Source: JADFOI01 sp965218935 (lineage in GTDB: Bacteria > Acidobacteriota > UBA6911 > RPQK01 > JADFOI01). Taken from it: a stretch of DNA of 64,000 nucleotides. Below the pieces are notes generated by a model. The model saw only the letters and a program-made list of their open reading frames with translations, was not told where the DNA came from and did not search any database. Where the stretch lies: the NCBI GenBank assembly GCA_965218935.1, contig CBDCMH010000001.1, forward strand, positions 556,244 through 620,243, written 5' to 3'. A program made the translations under genes and the position numbers. Shown here in pieces: positions 1 through 9,113 of this stretch. How positions within the stretch are numbered: position 1 is the first letter of the stretch; each line of letters starts with the position of its first letter.

Positions 1-1261
1 GGTTCTGGAGCTGTTCTCCGGCAGAAAGATACTCTCTTTTTGAAAGTAAGACCACTGCTTGATTCAATAAGGAATTCAGCCGGTTGCGCCGATCGACTTC
101 CTCCTGACTGCTCTGTTGGGACTGAGCCTCTTTTTCCCGTGCGATCCTCAGATCGCTTTCGAGAGCTGCGATGACCTTCTCATCTTCCTCAATCTGTGAT
201 TCTTCAAGATCTTTAAGGAGGTCTTCCACATAAGAGGGAAATGAAATGAGCTCTGTTTTTTCATACCGTTTGAGACCCCGCTGAAAATAGGGAACGAATA
301 TGAAACCCTGACGAAACAGGCTAACCCGCTCACGGTCGGGATCCTCCGGTACGTGAATCTTCCATAGGATCGTTTCGATCAGGGATTCTGCTACCAGCAG
401 AAAATACTTGTTCTGATACTGTGCGTCCAGTTGCGGTTGCCTGTGGGCCAGCTCCATAAGATTGCTGTGTTTCAGCAATTGAAGTCCGAACTTTTCCACC
501 AGGGGATCGATCAGATAGTGGAGGTAACCATGTTGAAGCTGGCGATGATTTTCGGCCGCATTATCTGTGGGACCCACCACAATGTAGTAGACCGGATCCA
601 GACTGCGCGCGTTGACGATGTTCTTGGCATTGAGGAGATCGGGAATGAGGACGATTCGTCGACCCAGCACAGATCTTGGCGGAATGCGAAAATATTCCAG
701 GGTCTGCTCGATCATCTCTGTCAGAACCGGCCGATAGATTTCCAATTCCTCGGTATAGGCTGATTGATAGCGCTGCCACAGGTATGGGATAGCGGCCCTT
801 TGGTAAAACTCCTGGACAAGCGGCACAAATCCGAGCAGTCTACGGGCGTCGGCGGGGACTTCCTCCTCCTCAACGGTGAGCTTGAACTGAGGGGGGCCTG
901 AGAGCAACAGGGCCAGGGAAACATAGGCCACCTGGCTGTCGATTCCATCGCTTCCCTGCCGCTGCTCCTTGTAGAAAGTTTGCAGCTGCTCGAGAAGTCC
1001 GGGATCGGTCTTTTGCAACTCTTGACGTATACCCTGGCGGACCTCGGACATCTCCTTTCCCGGGGTCTCATAGTCAAAACCCGCTGCGTTCAACGCTGCC
1101 ATGACGGTGAAGATGCGAACGTCAACGGTGAGATTCATGTTGACGAGAGCCTCCACGGAGTCCGCCGACTGGCCCATTAGGATGGACGACGGACCGCTGA
1201 TCATCAAGCACAGCAAGCTGACCAGAAGAAGTGGCATAATTCGGGCTGGAACTTTCTTCAT
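1..1261 (-). CDS. Uncharacterised secreted protein, 3' end cut by window edge
   Basis: The frame is open from an ATG at 1261 to the window edge (about 420 codons), so the C-terminus is missing. Residues 1 to about 30 form a signal peptide: a Lys-Lys start, a leucine-rich core and a possible cleavage site before GQSAD. The middle contains a short HGYLHY stretch that loosely resembles a worn-out metallopeptidase helix, and the visible end (LNQAVVLLSKREYLSAGEQL) looks like the start of a TPR-type helical hairpin. I do not recognise a named family. It starts 20 bp after the thiL stop and is probably co-transcribed with nrdR and thiL. Role unknown; likely periplasmic. Confidence 0.75.
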   Translation of the reverse strand, partial: MKKVPARIMPLLLVSLLCLMISGPSSILMGQSADSVEALVNMNLTVDVRIFTVMAALNAAGFDYETPGKEMSEVRQGIRQELQKTDPGLLEQLQTFYKEQRQGSDGIDSQVAYVSLALLLSGPPQFKLTVEEEEVPADARRLLGFVPLVQEFYQRAAIPYLWQRYQSAYTEELEIYRPVLTEMIEQTLEYFRIPPRSVLGRRIVLIPDLLNAKNIVNARSLDPVYYIVVGPTDNAAENHRQLQHGYLHYLIDPLVEKFGLQLLKHSNLMELAHRQPQLDAQYQNKYFLLVAESLIETILWKIHVPEDPDRERVSLFRQGFIFVPYFQRGLKRYEKTELISFPSYVEDLLKDLEESQIEEDEKVIAALESDLRIAREKEAQSQQSSQEEVDRRNRLNSLLNQAVVLLSKREYLSAGEQLQN

Positions 1262-1280
1262 TGCAAAATAGGTGCCTATT

Positions 1281-2327
1281 CTAGCACGAACTGAAGTGGT
1301 CAAACCCTTTCGGTTCATACCTTTCCCTTTTTTCTCCTTGCTTAAGGTACACACAGGGTTCGCCGCGGGACAGGTGGCCAATGACCCTGTAAGGTGGAAA
1401 GTCAGTCCGGTAGTCTGAGTTCAGCCGATCCAGCTGTTTTGCGGATGCTGCAAGCAGCAGGGCATAGTCTTCTCCGCCATCGAGTGCCGCCTCCAGCAGA
1501 TCGATCTCACCGATGTCCTGCTCGGGTAAAGGCAACTGGCCCACCTCGATTTCTGCTGTCAATTGACTTTGACGGGCGATCTGCAGCAGATCGGAACAGA
1601 GCCCATCGCTAACGTCGATCATGGCATTCCCAACGCGATTTTCGCACAGCCAGTTTCCCACATGACCCAGAGATTGGGGTAAAAAATGGGCTTTGAGGCA
1701 CCGATACCGAAAATCATCTCCCGCCCACCGGGCCAGAGAATCTTCACTTTCGATCTTCCAAAGCTCAGAAAAGTCTTCACTGCGGAGGATTTCAAGGCCC
1801 AGGCGAGACAGTCCGATTTCACCGATGAGCACCAGGGTGTCCCCATCCTGGGCGTCCGACCGGTAAAGAGGACGACCGGTCTCGAATGAACCCCAGGCAG
1901 TCACGCTCACGAAAATACTTGCACTTTGAGACAAATCTCCCCCAACCAGTGGTGCATCCCATCGCGCTCCTTCCTCAAGAAAACCCTTCATGAAGGAGTT
2001 AAAGTAACTCTCCGTGAGATCCCGGGGCAGAGCCAAGGCCAGCAGGCAGGCATAAGGTTGGGCACCCATAGCCGCCAGATCACTCAGATTGACCAGGAGA
2101 GACTTGCGGCCGAGAAAGTAGGGGCTGATCCAGCGGCGACGGAAATGGACGTCCTCCAGGAGCATATCTGCCGTGACGGCCAGTTTGGAGTGAGAACGGG
2201 AATCGAATACCGCGCAGTCATCGCCAATGTGCTTAATCATCGAAGAGGGAAGGTCTTGAGAGCGCTTCCGAATCCAATGGATGAGATCCTGCTCACGTGG
2301 TTTCGTCAAATTCCTGGGACGAGACAC
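1281..2327 (-). CDS. thiL: Thiamine-monophosphate kinase ThiL
   Basis: Phosphorylates thiamine monophosphate to thiamine diphosphate with ATP, the last step of TPP synthesis, in the cytosol. The 348-aa product matches the family length. Visible ThiL signatures are the N-terminal IGDDCAVF metal/ATP site, the VTADMLLEDVHF strand, NLSDLAAMGA in the PurM-like N-terminal domain, the VGGDLS turn, and DVSDGL plus GGEDYALL in the C-terminal half. It lies 11 bp downstream of nrdR and 20 bp upstream of the partial secreted-protein gene, consistent with one minus-strand operon. TPP is used by the KorAB enzyme encoded elsewhere in the window. Confidence 0.95.
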   Translation of the reverse strand: MSRPRNLTKPREQDLIHWIRKRSQDLPSSMIKHIGDDCAVFDSRSHSKLAVTADMLLEDVHFRRRWISPYFLGRKSLLVNLSDLAAMGAQPYACLLALALPRDLTESYFNSFMKGFLEEGARWDAPLVGGDLSQSASIFVSVTAWGSFETGRPLYRSDAQDGDTLVLIGEIGLSRLGLEILRSEDFSELWKIESEDSLARWAGDDFRYRCLKAHFLPQSLGHVGNWLCENRVGNAMIDVSDGLCSDLLQIARQSQLTAEIEVGQLPLPEQDIGEIDLLEAALDGGEDYALLLAASAKQLDRLNSDYRTDFPPYRVIGHLSRGEPCVYLKQGEKRERYEPKGFDHFSSC

Positions 2328-2338
2328 TAAGCACCCCC

Positions 2339-2788
2339 TTACTCAAGGATTTGATTGATCTCCTTGGTAAACTCTCTGACGTCTTCGAACTCCAGATAGA
2401 CTGAAGCGAACCTGACGTAGGCGACCCTGTCAATCTCCTTCAGACGCTCCATGACAAACTCACCGATTTCCTGTGAGGTGAGCTCGCGATCGGGAGCTTC
2501 CAGGAAACGCTTTTCGACGGCCTCCACGAGTTCCTCCAACTGATGAGCAGCAACGGATCTCTTTTCACAGGCCCTCAATAGGCCCTGAGCGAGCTTGGAA
2601 CGGTCAAACCTCTCTCGGCTCCCTCCTTTCTTGACGACCATGTAGGGGATGTCTTCCATTCTTTCGTAGGTGGTAAAGCGATGCTTGCAGTCGAGACACT
2701 CTCGTCGCCGGCGAATCACATTCCCCTCTTTACCTTCACGTGAATCGACCACTCGATCTTTCTGATGATGACAAAATGGGCAGCGCAT
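2339..2788 (-). CDS. nrdR: Transcriptional repressor NrdR
   Basis: A 149-aa regulator of ribonucleotide reductase genes that senses ATP/dATP. The N-terminal zinc ribbon is complete (CPFC at residues 3-6 and a second Cys pair in ECLDCKHRFTTYER), followed by an ATP-cone domain (VVKKGGSRERFDRSKLAQGLLRAC). Length and order are standard. It is the first gene of the nrdR-thiL operon and is divergent from the phosphorylase-like gene at 2869. No ribonucleotide reductase gene is in this window, so its targets lie elsewhere. Confidence 0.96.
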   Translation of the reverse strand: MRCPFCHHQKDRVVDSREGKEGNVIRRRRECLDCKHRFTTYERMEDIPYMVVKKGGSRERFDRSKLAQGLLRACEKRSVAAHQLEELVEAVEKRFLEAPDRELTSQEIGEFVMERLKEIDRVAYVRFASVYLEFEDVREFTKEINQILE

Positions 2789-2868
2789 GACAGATAGATA
2801 CCACTGGAGCTGCCAGTGATGCTATAAAATTCAGCTCGAATTGTGAAAAAATATCTATTCTGGATCTC

Positions 2869-3459
2869 TTGAGTCGGATGATAGGAAACAAATTACTGAT
2901 CGCTTGTGCCTTAAAACAGGAGTCCACTGCCTTGCAGGAGCGCCTTCAGGTCGATTGCCGCTTTTTAGTTACCGGGTTAGGTGCCCATCGAACCCGGAAA
3001 AGCCTGGAAGTAACTCTGCAATCTGAACTTCCGTCTTTGCTAATCTTTACCGGAACTGCCGGGCAGTTGGATCCCATCCTGAGAATCGGCCAGGTGGTTT
3101 TCCCTCAAGAATGGTGTCTAGAGGATGGCTCTTGTTTTCCAGCCGATGCGGAGTTGACGTCTATATTGAGAGACGGAGACGGCTGGGAAATTGAAGGTCG
3201 CGGCCTGACCGTCGCCACCGCCGTCGTGCGAGCCAGGTCAAGACGGGCCCTTTATGGGAAATCCGGGGCGCGAATATGCGATATGGAAAGTGCCATTGCT
3301 CTGCAGGTAGCCTCCCGGCACGGTGTTCCCTGTTTAGCTCCCAAGATTGTCTCCGACACAGCTCAATCGGGTATCAGTGCCTTCTGGAGGGAGTTTGACA
3401 GCAACATGGATCAACTCGCGAAGTATTTGGACCGGCTGATTGCCTCTCTTGGGGATTAG
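2869..3459 (+). CDS. Nucleoside phosphorylase-family protein (MTAN/hopanoid-phosphorylase-like)
   Basis: A 196-aa protein of the phosphorylase superfamily. It opens with LLIACALKQESTAL, has the glycine-rich FTGTAGQLDPILRIGQVV segment, the nucleoside-binding ICDMESAIALQVA helix, and the SDTA catalytic-Asp motif near the end. At 196 residues it is shorter than MTA/SAH nucleosidases and closest in style to the hopanoid-associated phosphorylase group; exact substrate unknown. The start is either TTG at 2869, which sits 7 nt behind a TATTCT hexamer, or the ATG at 2878. It converges on tlyA across a repeat at 3464-3545. Confidence 0.8.
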   Translation: MSRMIGNKLLIACALKQESTALQERLQVDCRFLVTGLGAHRTRKSLEVTLQSELPSLLIFTGTAGQLDPILRIGQVVFPQEWCLEDGSCFPADAELTSILRDGDGWEIEGRGLTVATAVVRARSRRALYGKSGARICDMESAIALQVASRHGVPCLAPKIVSDTAQSGISAFWREFDSNMDQLAKYLDRLIASLGD

Positions 3460-3463
3460 CCCT

Positions 3464-3545
3464 GTAGGGGCGAGCCGGCGGCTGACCCGAACAACATGAG
3501 TGGTAAGAATTCTCCGGAATGTGGGAGGCACCGGCTGCCCCCTAC
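3464..3545. repeat. Imperfect inverted repeat (TGTAGGGG ends)
   Basis: The gap between two converging genes begins TGTAGGGGCGAGCCGG and ends with the near-complement CCGGCTGCCCCCTACA. The arms would fold into a GC-rich hairpin. It may act as a bidirectional terminator; the right arm overlaps the tlyA stop codon by a few bases. Confidence 0.55.
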
Positions 3546-4288
3546 ACATTCTTTAAATAGAGAAAGTATTCCTGGTTCCCTTTCCGTCCTTCCAGTGCGG
3601 AGGCCGTTTCCCCGATAAGGTGGAATCCTTCGCTGGCCGCAAAACCCTTCACTCTGTCAACGATTTCTTCCTGGAGTTCTTTGTCGTGAAGGATCCCCCC
3701 GGCTGGGACCTCCTCTCGACGAGCCTCGAACTGAGGCTTCACCAAAGCGATGATTTCGGCAGAAGGGAATTGTTTGAGACACGGAAAGATCAGACGCAGA
3801 GAAATAAAGGCCAAGTCGACGGTAATCAGATCAACCGGATCGTCGACCATCGCCTGGGTGAGACGCCGAACATTGATGGAATCGCGAACAACCACCCGAG
3901 CATCCTGTTGTAGATCCCAGTGAAGTTGTCCTCGACCCACGTCAAAAGCATAGACTTTTTCAGCCCCTTGTTGGAGTAGACAGTCCGTAAAACCACCGGT
4001 TGAAGCACCCAGATCAACACAAACCTTCCCCTGGACCTGAATGGCGAATTGCCGTAAGGCCACCTCGAGTTTGAAGCCTGCTCGGGAGACATACGGCTGA
4101 TCTGTCCTTTTGATCCGGATCTCAGAAGCGGTGTTGATCAGGATGCCCGGTTTGTCGACTCTTTGTTCATCAACCAGAACCACTCCACTCAGGATGAGTG
4201 CAGTTGCCTGTTGGGTGTCTTCAGCAATGCCCCGATCCACGAGAAGCGTATCGAGCCTTTTCTTGGAGTTGGGTAGTTTTGCGGTCAT
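3542..4288 (-). CDS. tlyA: TlyA family rRNA (cytidine-2'-O)-methyltransferase / hemolysin-like
   Basis: A 248-aa TlyA homologue. Residues about 10-70 are an S4 RNA-binding domain (KRLDTLLVDRGIAEDTQQA). Then comes an FtsJ-type SAM methyltransferase with VCVDLGASTGGFTDCLLQ as motif I, YAFDVGRGQLHW, DLAFISL and a catalytic-type ALVKPQFEA motif. The known activity of TlyA is 2'-O-methylation of 16S/23S rRNA. Its start is 4 bp after the ispA stop, so it is the last gene of xseA-xseB-ispA-tlyA. Confidence 0.93.
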   Translation of the reverse strand: MTAKLPNSKKRLDTLLVDRGIAEDTQQATALILSGVVLVDEQRVDKPGILINTASEIRIKRTDQPYVSRAGFKLEVALRQFAIQVQGKVCVDLGASTGGFTDCLLQQGAEKVYAFDVGRGQLHWDLQQDARVVVRDSINVRRLTQAMVDDPVDLITVDLAFISLRLIFPCLKQFPSAEIIALVKPQFEARREEVPAGGILHDKELQEEIVDRVKGFAASEGFHLIGETASALEGRKGNQEYFLYLKNV

Positions 4289-4292
4289 CCAC

Positions 4293-5156
4293 TCAGAATC
4301 TTCGCACCGAGATGAATCGGGCCAATTCCGTGAGTGTCTCCCCTCGAGATCCTAGAGGCTCGATGTCCTGAGTAGCTTGTTCCACCAACTCGATGGCTAT
4401 CTCGCGACTGTTCTGGAGACCGTATGTCGCAGGATAAGTCGCGGGCGGCTTGCTCGAATCTTGCGAACAGTCGAGAACATCGTCCACAATCTGAAAAGCA
4501 AGTCCTACCCTTCGGCCAAAGGAGCTGAGCCTCTTGTAGGCTTCCTCTGAAGCTCCCGACAACAAGGCGGCGCAGCACACCGAAGCCTGGATCAAAGCGC
4601 CCGTTTTGGCTGAGTGGATCTGCTCCAGTTGCTGGGCGGAGAAGGGTTTACCCCGCTTCTCCAGGTCCATCACCTGACCAGCCAACATTCCCTCGGTGGT
4701 TCCGGTGGCCCGACAAATCTGATCGAGGACAGCGGGAAATTCCGCAAGCAACTGGAAGGCCCGGATCAGGAGCCCATTTCCAGCCAACAGGGCGATCGCC
4801 TCTCCAAACTTCTTGTGTGTGCTCGGTTGGCCTCTACGATAATCATCATCATCCATGGCAGGGAGGTCATCATGGATGAGCGAGTAGGTGTGGATCATCT
4901 CCAGTGCAGCAGCCAGAGTGATCAATTTCTGAAAGTCACCCCCTAAAGCTTTCCCTGTGGATAGGGCCAGGATGGGCCGAATTCTCTTTCCCCCTGGAAA
5001 GACACTGTAACGCATCGCTTCATGAATGATTTCCGGTGGGGTGTGCAGGGGGGGTAGGCAATGATCCAGCTGTTCGTCTACGATCCCCTTTTGCCGATCC
5101 AGGTACTCTTGGAAGGTCGAGTCGTCTTTCAGGACAGGGGTCGTTTCTCTTTTCAA
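4293..5156 (-). CDS. ispA: Farnesyl/geranyl(geranyl) diphosphate synthase
   Basis: Short-chain trans-isoprenyl diphosphate synthase that condenses IPP with DMAPP or GPP. The 287-aa product has the first Asp-rich motif (IHDDLPAMDDDDYRRG), the upstream GGKRIRP diphosphate-binding site, the KTGALI motif and the second Asp-rich motif (FQIVDDVLD). Product length cannot be read safely from sequence. It overlaps xseB by 4 bp. Many bacteria carry dxs between ispA and tlyA; here tlyA follows directly. Confidence 0.93.
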   Translation of the reverse strand: MKRETTPVLKDDSTFQEYLDRQKGIVDEQLDHCLPPLHTPPEIIHEAMRYSVFPGGKRIRPILALSTGKALGGDFQKLITLAAALEMIHTYSLIHDDLPAMDDDDYRRGQPSTHKKFGEAIALLAGNGLLIRAFQLLAEFPAVLDQICRATGTTEGMLAGQVMDLEKRGKPFSAQQLEQIHSAKTGALIQASVCCAALLSGASEEAYKRLSSFGRRVGLAFQIVDDVLDCSQDSSKPPATYPATYGLQNSREIAIELVEQATQDIEPLGSRGETLTELARFISVRRF

Positions 5157-5389
5157 GCTGAGCGCTCTCCCGGCGGGAAGGCTTCTTCGGTCAGTTCTCC
5201 CTTCTCGTCTTTCAGCAGGATTTCTACCTTTCTCTCCGCTTCATCGAGCTTGGTACTGCAAAATCGGGAGATCTTAACGCCCTCCTCAAAAAGCTTCAGA
5301 GCTTTTTCCAGTGCAAGTTCTCCTTTTTCCAGTTCCCCGACGATATTTTCCAGTCGGGCCAACGCCTTTTCAAAGTCCTTATACTCCAT
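5153..5389 (-). CDS. xseB: Exodeoxyribonuclease VII small subunit
   Basis: A 78-aa helical protein with the family signature: FEKALARLENIVGELEKGELALEKALKLFEEGVKI is typical XseB coiled-coil sequence (positions about 6-40). It binds XseA to form exonuclease VII, which degrades single-stranded DNA from both ends. It starts 17 bp after the xseA stop and its own stop overlaps the ispA start, as in many xseAB-ispA operons. Confidence 0.95.
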   Translation of the reverse strand: MEYKDFEKALARLENIVGELEKGELALEKALKLFEEGVKISRFCSTKLDEAERKVEILLKDEKGELTEEAFPPGERSA

Positions 5390-5406
5390 CCGCTCTCTCT
5401 CTTTCC

Positions 5407-6684
5407 TTATATCTTTTTTGCTCGGAAGTCGCCCCGTTCCACTCGAATTCCAATCTCGTCTCCCTCTTTTACATGATCGGGGTCCCGGACGATTTCCCTG
5501 TTTGTCCCGGTAACGATAGCATAGCCTCGCTCCAAAACCGCCAGCGGAGAGAAGGCCTGAAGCTGGGCACTAAGAGTCGTGAACGCATGTTTCCTGGTCT
5601 GCAGGTAAAAACGAATCTGCTGGCTTAAGCCTTGTTCCTGTTGAGTGAACCTTTGGCGAGTCCCACTTAACAGGGAAGGAAGGGATTGAACCAGTCGGGC
5701 CTGAAGTTCATCCAGACGTTGTAGGAAGAATCGCAATTTGCTCTCAGCGTCCACGAAAGCACGACTGGTGGCTAGTCTACGGAGCTCTTCGCGCTTGTGC
5801 TTGAGGCAGAGATGAATCGCTTGGGCGGACCGCTGATGAAAGCCTTCCACGCGGGCGCACAAATCCTCCCGTGCTCCTGAGACAATCTCGGCAGCCGCTG
5901 ATGGAGTAGGTGCCCTGAGGTCGGCGACAAAATCAGCAATGGTGAAGTCGACCTGGTGACCCACAGCCGAGATGACAGGAAGGTCCGAATCAAAAATGGC
6001 GCGGGCGACCTCCTCTTCGTTGAAGGCCCAAAGATCCTCCATCGATCCACCGCCCCGAGTCACGATGATCACATCAATGTCCCCTCTTGTGTTGAAATAA
6101 TGGATTCCCCGGGCCACTTGCTTAGCGGCTCCCGTTCCTTGCACCTTGGTTGGAAAGATCAGGATGTTCACCCGGTCATTACGCCGTGAGAGCACCCGCA
6201 AGACATCCTGAATCGCGGCTCCCGTGGGTGAAGTCACGACCCCGATCTTTCTAGGCAAAAGCGGTAGACTCTTCTTATGGGCCTCCTCAAAGAGACCTTC
6301 AGATTGGAGGTTGCCTTTCAGTTGCTCAAAGGCGAGTTGCAGAGCTCCAGGGCCCACCGGTTCCATGAACTCGACGACCAACTGAAACTCGCCGCGGGGA
6401 GGGTAGACGGAGAGCGAACCGTGAGCGATCACATCCATCCCATCCTGGGGCTCAAATTTCAGAAGACGCCTCTGCATTCTAAAGCAGACCCCTCTGACCT
6501 GAGCATCGCTGTCTTTGAGGGTGAAGTAACTGTGACCGGAGCTGGGCGTTGTAAAGTTAGAGATTTCTCCCCGAACCCAAATGTCCTGAAATCGGGTTTC
6601 CAGTTGCACTTTCACATCGTGGACAAGCTGCGACACTGAAAGGATTTGCCGTTCCTCAAACAGCTTGAATTCTTGCTGTCTCAT
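5407..6684 (-). CDS. xseA: Exodeoxyribonuclease VII large subunit
   Basis: A 425-aa nuclease subunit. An N-terminal OB fold (residues about 15-110) contains WVRGEISNFTTPSSGHSYF, followed by the catalytic domain with GVVTSPTGAAIQDV, ITRGGGSMEDLWAFNEE and ISAVGHQVDFTIADFVADLRAPTPS, all standard for XseA. A long coiled-coil stretch follows, and the C-terminus ends with LERGYAIVTG. First gene of the minus-strand xseA-xseB-ispA-tlyA operon; divergent from accD. Confidence 0.96.
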   Translation of the reverse strand: MRQQEFKLFEERQILSVSQLVHDVKVQLETRFQDIWVRGEISNFTTPSSGHSYFTLKDSDAQVRGVCFRMQRRLLKFEPQDGMDVIAHGSLSVYPPRGEFQLVVEFMEPVGPGALQLAFEQLKGNLQSEGLFEEAHKKSLPLLPRKIGVVTSPTGAAIQDVLRVLSRRNDRVNILIFPTKVQGTGAAKQVARGIHYFNTRGDIDVIIVTRGGGSMEDLWAFNEEEVARAIFDSDLPVISAVGHQVDFTIADFVADLRAPTPSAAAEIVSGAREDLCARVEGFHQRSAQAIHLCLKHKREELRRLATSRAFVDAESKLRFFLQRLDELQARLVQSLPSLLSGTRQRFTQQEQGLSQQIRFYLQTRKHAFTTLSAQLQAFSPLAVLERGYAIVTGTNREIVRDPDHVKEGDEIGIRVERGDFRAKKI

Positions 6685-6838
6685 CGGTGTTTCGGGTTCC
6701 TTGAAGCGTCAGTGAGAGGTCTTCATGGGTGAAAAAAGTATATCGTTCCCGACCTTACCTGTCAAAACCCTTCAAGTGGCGTCTTCGTCCGTGACCGGAG
6801 GGTTGTTCCTTCTTGTTCTTTTCCACTATCATGAGCAA

Positions 6839-7702
6839 ATGGCTTGGTTTAAGAGGGACAAATCCGCGCTCCAATCCCCTGCTCAACAGGAGAAGCGGGT
6901 CCAGACTGAGGGCCTTTTCACCAAGTGTCCGAACTGCGGAAACGTGATTTGGAACAAGGACCTGGAAAGCAGTCTTCATGTTTGTCCAAAGTGTGACCAT
7001 CACTTTAAGATCAACGCCCGCCAGCGTCTGAAATTTCTACTGGATGACGGTCGATACGAGGAATTCGACGCCCACCTGAAATCCTCCGATCCACTTCATT
7101 TTGTGGATAAAAAAAACTACAGGGAGCGTCTTGCCAAGGCCGTGAAGTCGACGGGAAACAATGAAGCCGTGGTGAATGCTCAAGGCACCATCCACGGTCA
7201 CCCTGTGGTCTGTGCTGCCATGGACTACAGCTTTATCGGGGGCAGTATGGGTTCAGTAGTGGGTGAGAAGATCACGAGAACCATAGAAAGTGCCCTGGAT
7301 ACCCGAAAGCCCTTGATTATTGTCTCTGCAAGCGGCGGAGCACGCATGATGGAGGGTGTTCTTTCACTGATGCAAATGGCTAAAATTAGTGTTGCCCTAG
7401 CTGAACTGGACGAGCAGCGTGTTCCCTACATTTCCTTGCTCACCGATCCCACCACAGGAGGCGTGACCGCCAGTTTTGCCATGTTAGGGGATCTGAACAT
7501 CGCAGAGCCACGGGCCCTGATTGGATTCGCCGGTCCGCGGGTGATCGAACAAACCATCCGCCAGAAACTGCCCGAGGGTTTCCAGCGGAGCGAATTCTTG
7601 GTGGAGCATGGGATGCTGGATGCCGTGCTGTCACGAAAAGATCTTCCCAAATTCATTGCCGACTGGCTGGTCTTTATGGGGACAGACCGGCTGAACAGCT
7701 GA
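6839..7702 (+). CDS. accD: Acetyl-CoA carboxylase carboxyltransferase subunit beta
   Basis: Catalyses the carboxyl transfer half of malonyl-CoA synthesis with AccA. A four-Cys zinc ribbon near the N-terminus (CPNC and CPKC) precedes the crotonase-like core with SASGGARMMEGVLSLMQM and DPTTGGVTASFA. The frame is open from 6725, but the ATG at 6839 (MAWFKRD) matches where AccD proteins start and gives the usual length of about 287 aa. A TATCAT hexamer lies 6 nt before this ATG and no Shine-Dalgarno is obvious, so the message may be leaderless. folC follows, a common pairing. Confidence 0.93.
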   Translation: MAWFKRDKSALQSPAQQEKRVQTEGLFTKCPNCGNVIWNKDLESSLHVCPKCDHHFKINARQRLKFLLDDGRYEEFDAHLKSSDPLHFVDKKNYRERLAKAVKSTGNNEAVVNAQGTIHGHPVVCAAMDYSFIGGSMGSVVGEKITRTIESALDTRKPLIIVSASGGARMMEGVLSLMQMAKISVALAELDEQRVPYISLLTDPTTGGVTASFAMLGDLNIAEPRALIGFAGPRVIEQTIRQKLPEGFQRSEFLVEHGMLDAVLSRKDLPKFIADWLVFMGTDRLNS

Positions 7703-7780
7703 CAGCTGACAGCTGACAACTCAACGCAGACCTGACCCCTGACCGGCTGACTCCCTGACCCGTTGACAACTGACCTTTGG
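7692..7780. repeat. Degenerate CTGAC-unit repeat tract
   Basis: Directly after the accD stop there are three copies of AGCTGAC followed by irregular CTGACCC/CTGACC units. The same unit forms larger arrays at 13837-13921 and 17119-17275. It is non-coding and looks like slippage-expanded intergenic sequence. Confidence 0.7.
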
Positions 7781-7804
7781 GAAGGAAATGGACGGTCAGG
7801 AGTT

Positions 7805-7847
7805 CATATATCCGTGGAAATCTGTTTAAATCCCCGTGATCCGCGAT
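7805..7847. repeat. Copy 1 of a ~42-bp dispersed repeat
   Basis: A tract from ATATATCCGTGG to GTGATCCGCGAT matches 48773-48814 at most positions. It lies between accD and folC and includes a GTG (7836) in frame with folC, which is therefore a poor candidate for the real folC start. Confidence 0.65.
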
Positions 7848-7850
7848 GCC

Positions 7851-9113
7851 ATGAATTACGCCCAGTGTCTGGCCTACCTGGAAAAGCTTGGTGATGAAGT
7901 GATGACCATGAAGTTCGGATTGAAGACGATCCGAGCACTTCTTGAGGCACTCGGTAATCCCCATTTGGAGTACCCTTCTGTTCTCATTGGCGGGACCAAT
8001 GGGAAGGGTTCGATCGCCCGCTTCCTCAATTCAATCTGCACGGCCTGTGGGATTCGCAATGGGCTCTATACCTCGCCCCATCTCATGCGTGTAGAAGAAC
8101 GTTTTGCAGTGGATCATTATTCTATTGACCCCGAGACATTTGCTTCCCATTTGACTCGTGTTGTGGGTGCGATAGCGGGACTGAAGAGCTCCTTTCACCC
8201 GACCTACTTCGAGACTCTAACGGCTGTCGCTTTCCTCTATTTTTTGGAACAAGAAGTGGAGCTCGCCATCCTGGAGGTGGGTATGGGAGGACGCCTGGAC
8301 AGTACCAATGTAGTGGATCCCCTGCTGGCCATTTTGACTCCGGTGGGACTCGATCACCAAGGATTTCTAGGCGAGACTTTGGAAGAAGTGGCTTTTGAAA
8401 AAGCGGGCATTCTGGGCCAGGCCAAATCTGCGCTGATGGCTCCTCAACGATCTCAGGTACAGCGGGTTTTCCTGAGCGAGGCAGCCAAAAACAAGGTCAC
8501 ACTCCAGGAATTGGACTCCCCGGGAATTCAATGCTCGGAGTCTTCTGACGGGAGGTATGCCTTTCGCTTCCACGAGATCAAGAGCAAACTCCCACTCTAC
8601 GGTCAGCACCAGGTGGAAAATGCTGCTTTGGCCCTGCAGGCCGCCGAGATCCTGGGCCAATCCGGGTTTTCGGTGTCCAGCCGCTGTATGCGAAAAGGGA
8701 TTGAAGAAACCCATTGGAGAGGAAGAATTCAGGTCTTCGGTACGGATCCCCAAGTGGTTCTGGACGGAGCCCATAACTTGGACGCTGCCAGGGCCCTGGT
8801 GAATTTTCTGGATCATCATACTCGAGCTCCCCGCGCGCTGGTGTTCGCCATGATGAGCGACAAGGACATCGCCTCAGTCTTGGAGATTCTGGAAGCTTCC
8901 TTCGAGCGGGTCTATCTCACCCGGGTGAACTCCCGGCGGGCGGCAAGTATTGAGAAGCTCAAGATGCAGTGTCCCTCAGGCATTGCGGTGGCGGATCCCT
9001 TAACTGCTTACCGTCAAGCTCTGGCTTCTCCCGTTGCAACCTTGGTGGCAGCCGGTTCCTTATACCTGGTAGGGGAGATTTTGAAGCACGAGAGTAAGGC
9101 GGTCGTTTCTTGA
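7851..9113 (+). CDS. folC: Dihydrofolate synthase / folylpolyglutamate synthase
   Basis: Mur-ligase-type enzyme that adds glutamate to dihydropteroate and folates. Signatures are the P-loop GGTNGKGSIARFL (family GTNGKGS), TSPHL, LEVGMGGRLDSTNVVDP and LDGAHNLDAA. The frame can be read from a GTG at 7836, but that codon lies in a dispersed repeat; the ATG at 7851 (MNYAQCLAYL) fits the family N-terminus and gives 420 aa. The stop codon abuts a dispersed-repeat end at 9114. Confidence 0.94.
   Translation: MNYAQCLAYLEKLGDEVMTMKFGLKTIRALLEALGNPHLEYPSVLIGGTNGKGSIARFLNSICTACGIRNGLYTSPHLMRVEERFAVDHYSIDPETFASHLTRVVGAIAGLKSSFHPTYFETLTAVAFLYFLEQEVELAILEVGMGGRLDSTNVVDPLLAILTPVGLDHQGFLGETLEEVAFEKAGILGQAKSALMAPQRSQVQRVFLSEAAKNKVTLQELDSPGIQCSESSDGRYAFRFHEIKSKLPLYGQHQVENAALALQAAEILGQSGFSVSSRCMRKGIEETHWRGRIQVFGTDPQVVLDGAHNLDAARALVNFLDHHTRAPRALVFAMMSDKDIASVLEILEASFERVYLTRVNSRRAASIEKLKMQCPSGIAVADPLTAYRQALASPVATLVAAGSLYLVGEILKHESKAVVS

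Noticed and set aside
6725..6838. Upstream extension of accD (38 extra residues)
   Set aside because: The added sequence does not match AccD N-termini and overlaps the likely promoter; the ATG at 6839 is better.
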